Part shown: positions 62,249-64,000 of the stretch, one piece after another
Numbering within the stretch: the stretch's first letter is position 1
Layout of the letters: the number at the start of each line of letters is the position of its first letter
NCBI RefSeq assembly: GCF_036373705.1
Contig: NC_089863.1
Coordinates: forward strand, 9,993,857-10,057,856
Reading direction: 5' to 3'
DNA length: 64,000 nucleotides
Source of the DNA: Amia ocellicauda
Lineage: Eukaryota > Chordata > Actinopteri > Amiiformes > Amiidae
Made by a program: the position numbers and the translations under genes
Notes under the pieces: model-generated
The model's database searches: none
Seen by the model: the letters and a program-made list of their open reading frames with translations, nothing else
What the model was told of the DNA's origin: nothing

Positions 62249-63604
62249 GAGAAGAGAAAGTCATACTAAGTGTCCAGCCACCCAATCACTTCCTGCTCCA
62301 AGCTCAGCCACGCCCACCCACCACACCCCTCTAACACAGCAGCCAATGGCCTGTACCGATGGAGTTGCAGCGCTCAACCTGATTGGCCAGCGCCTGGTGG
62401 GCAGGGAAGCGGGAGTCGCGCCGGCAGTTCCGCAGTTTGACGAACAGGCCCTTGTTAGGAGGGCAGTAGAAATAGCGTTGCCCCAGGTAGCTACCATCAG
62501 TGCCTGCAGCCAGCTCCTCATCCTGAGAGAGAGGAAGAGAGGGAGAGAGAGAGAGAGAGAGGGAGAGTTCAGTAGTGGTCAGTCAGCAGTGGTCGGTGAA
62601 CAGTAGTCAGCACTGGTCAGTCAGTGGTCAGTGTATTACCAGCTCCAACCCGGCCACTCTGTCCGCAATGCCCCTGATCTCCCCCAGCCAGCGGATCACT
62701 CCGTATAAGGGCGGCTCGTTCACTTCCACCATCGACCCCACCTCCAAAGGTGGCTCAGACTCCGCCCCCTCCGCCTCCCGCTGCCCCTCCCCCTCCGCTT
62801 CCTCTGGCCTGGTGCCGTGGCGGCGGGGGTGCGGCCTGGTCGGTGAGGGCGGGTCTGGCTGTGATGGTGGCGGAGGCTGGTCCCCTGTGGAGCCCGAGCG
62901 ACGGGATTGGACGGGCTTCTTGGGAGAGAGCGGGGCCTGGGTCCTCTCGTCCAATGACGCGGCGTCGGGGTGGCTGGGCGGCTGCTGAGGGGTCCTGGCA
63001 GGTCTCTGGTCGGCAACTGGGGAACGAGCTAGAGAGGGAGGGAGAGAGAGGGAGAGAGGGAGTGGGTAGAAAGGGAGAGAAGGAGGGGGAGGAAAACAGA
63101 GTGAGGTGGTAAAAAGGTAGAAGTGGGGAGAAAGAGAGGGAGAGGAAGAGGGGACAGGGAGAGAGATGGGGGATTGGGGTTAGGGAAACAGAGGGAGGGA
63201 AAGAGAGGGGTTGGAAAGGGGAAGAGAGGGATAAGAGGAGAGAGAAGGGAGACATAACCACAAGAGAATGAGTTTGTACAAGGAACTGCAGTGGTAAGAA
63301 AAGAAAAACTACTACTAGTCATAATGATGATACTACTAATACCACTACAACTACTACTAGTGTGGTGTAGCATGGTAAACGCATGGTATAGTTTAGTAGA
63401 AAACAATGTTAAATATAGTCAATTGTAGTGGTGTGTAGCAGTGATAGTAATGTAGTTGTGATGGAGTAATGCGGTAGTGGTAACAGTGATGGGGGTACCT
63501 GGGTACACTTTGCTGAGGGGCAGCAGGATGCCATACTCCGGCGCTGGGAAAGAGCACAGCCTCTGGCCCTTGAAGTATCCATCCCACGATCCCACTGGAT
63601 TGTC
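59458..63604 (-). CDS. cyld: CYLD-type deubiquitinase, C-terminal part
   Basis: USP-family protease that removes Lys63- and Met1-linked ubiquitin and damps NF-kB signalling. Exons: 63499-63604, 62640-63028, 62357-62522, 61890-62031, 61621-61743, 61149-61240, 60973-61036, 60742-60874, 60413-60521, 60173-60291, 60005 to about 59786, 59458-59642. The first visible exon ([18 protein letters not shown]) is part of a CAP-Gly domain, and the next two give the last CAP-Gly ([20 protein letters not shown]). Catalytic Cys lies in [13 protein letters not shown], His in ETSHYVSFV, and the acidic residue in FFDSMADR. The B-box-like zinc motif ([15 protein letters not shown]...CNIC) is present between them. 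It ends [16 protein letters not shown], like human. The N-terminus is beyond 64000. Sequence differences from human are spread throughout, so this could be either the main orthologue or a fish paralogue. Confidence 0.93.
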
Positions 63605-63629
63605 CTGGAACACACACACACAAGTCACA

Positions 63630-64000
63630 CTGGGAACACTGACTGAACCACTGACTGACTGAAACACTGACTGACACACTGTCTGAAACACTGTCTGAAA
63701 CACTGACTGACTGACTGAAACACTGACTGACTGACACACTGACTGACTGATACACTGACACACTGACTGAAACACTGACTGACTGACACACTGACTGACT
63801 GATACACTGACACACTGACTGAAACACTGACTGACTGACACACTGACTGACTGATACACTGACACACTGTCTGAAACACTGTCTGAAACACTGACTGACT
63901 GACACATTGTCTGATACACTGACAGACTGACTGATACACTGACTGACTGACACACTGACTGACTGATACACTGACACACTGTCTGAAACACTGTCTGAAA
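63630..64000. repeat. CTGACTGA minisatellite in CYLD intron, cut by window end
   Basis: Tandem ACTGACTGACACACTGACTG / AAACACTGTCTGAAACACTG units from just after the acceptor of the exon at 63604 to the window end. Related in base pattern to the CAGT-rich arrays elsewhere in the window. Confidence 0.9.

Overview
This is a vertebrate nuclear segment, most likely from a ray-finned fish. Genes are split into many short exons with GT/AG introns, CpG-rich promoters and AATAAA signals. The mobile elements are those typical of fish: non-autonomous hAT elements with 8-bp target duplications and an internally deleted Tc1/mariner element with TA ends. An unusually large share of the window is tandem repeat, about 18 kb in seven large arrays plus smaller ones. 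I cannot name the species.

Layout. 1-4.3 kb: gene-poor, with a CAGACA-type minisatellite, two hAT MITEs and a Tc1 remnant. 4.3-14.9 kb (+): a NUTM1 (NUT family) orthologue with a 6.5-kb repeat-rich exon, a conserved NUT core, and a last exon made of a repeated motif that matches the ZNF143/THAP11 binding site at DNA level. 15.6-22.8 kb (-): LPCAT4, tail to tail with NUTM1. 24.2-32.2 kb: an 8-kb satellite whose unit is a copy of the 3' end of an LPCAT4 intron. 33.7-48.5 kb (-): CHD8, complete, with a non-coding first exon in a CpG island near 53.2 kb; a 2.4-kb minisatellite lies in its first intron. 54.9-58.6 kb (-): EMC4, complete, with a 2-kb minisatellite in its last intron. 59.5-64.0 kb (-): the C-terminal two thirds of a CYLD-type deubiquitinase, cut by the window edge.

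The genes do not form one pathway. NUTM1 is a chromatin-linked germline factor in mammals, LPCAT4 an ER phospholipid acyltransferase, CHD8 a chromatin remodeller, EMC4 a subunit of the ER membrane protein insertase, and CYLD a Lys63/Met1 deubiquitinase. The grouping is positional. NUTM1, LPCAT4 and EMC4 also lie close together on human 15q14, which supports the NUTM1 call. CHD8 and CYLD lie elsewhere in human.

The two most striking observations are the NUTM1 exon that doubles as an array of about 16 ZNF143/THAP11-like sites, and a satellite family whose monomer is a complete 3' splice site (branch point, pyrimidine tract, AG) that also forms the real 3' ends of introns in LPCAT4 and, more diverged, CYLD and EMC4. 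Exon boundaries were read by eye from splice signals and reading phase. Most should be exact, but some CHD8 boundaries may be off by a few bases.
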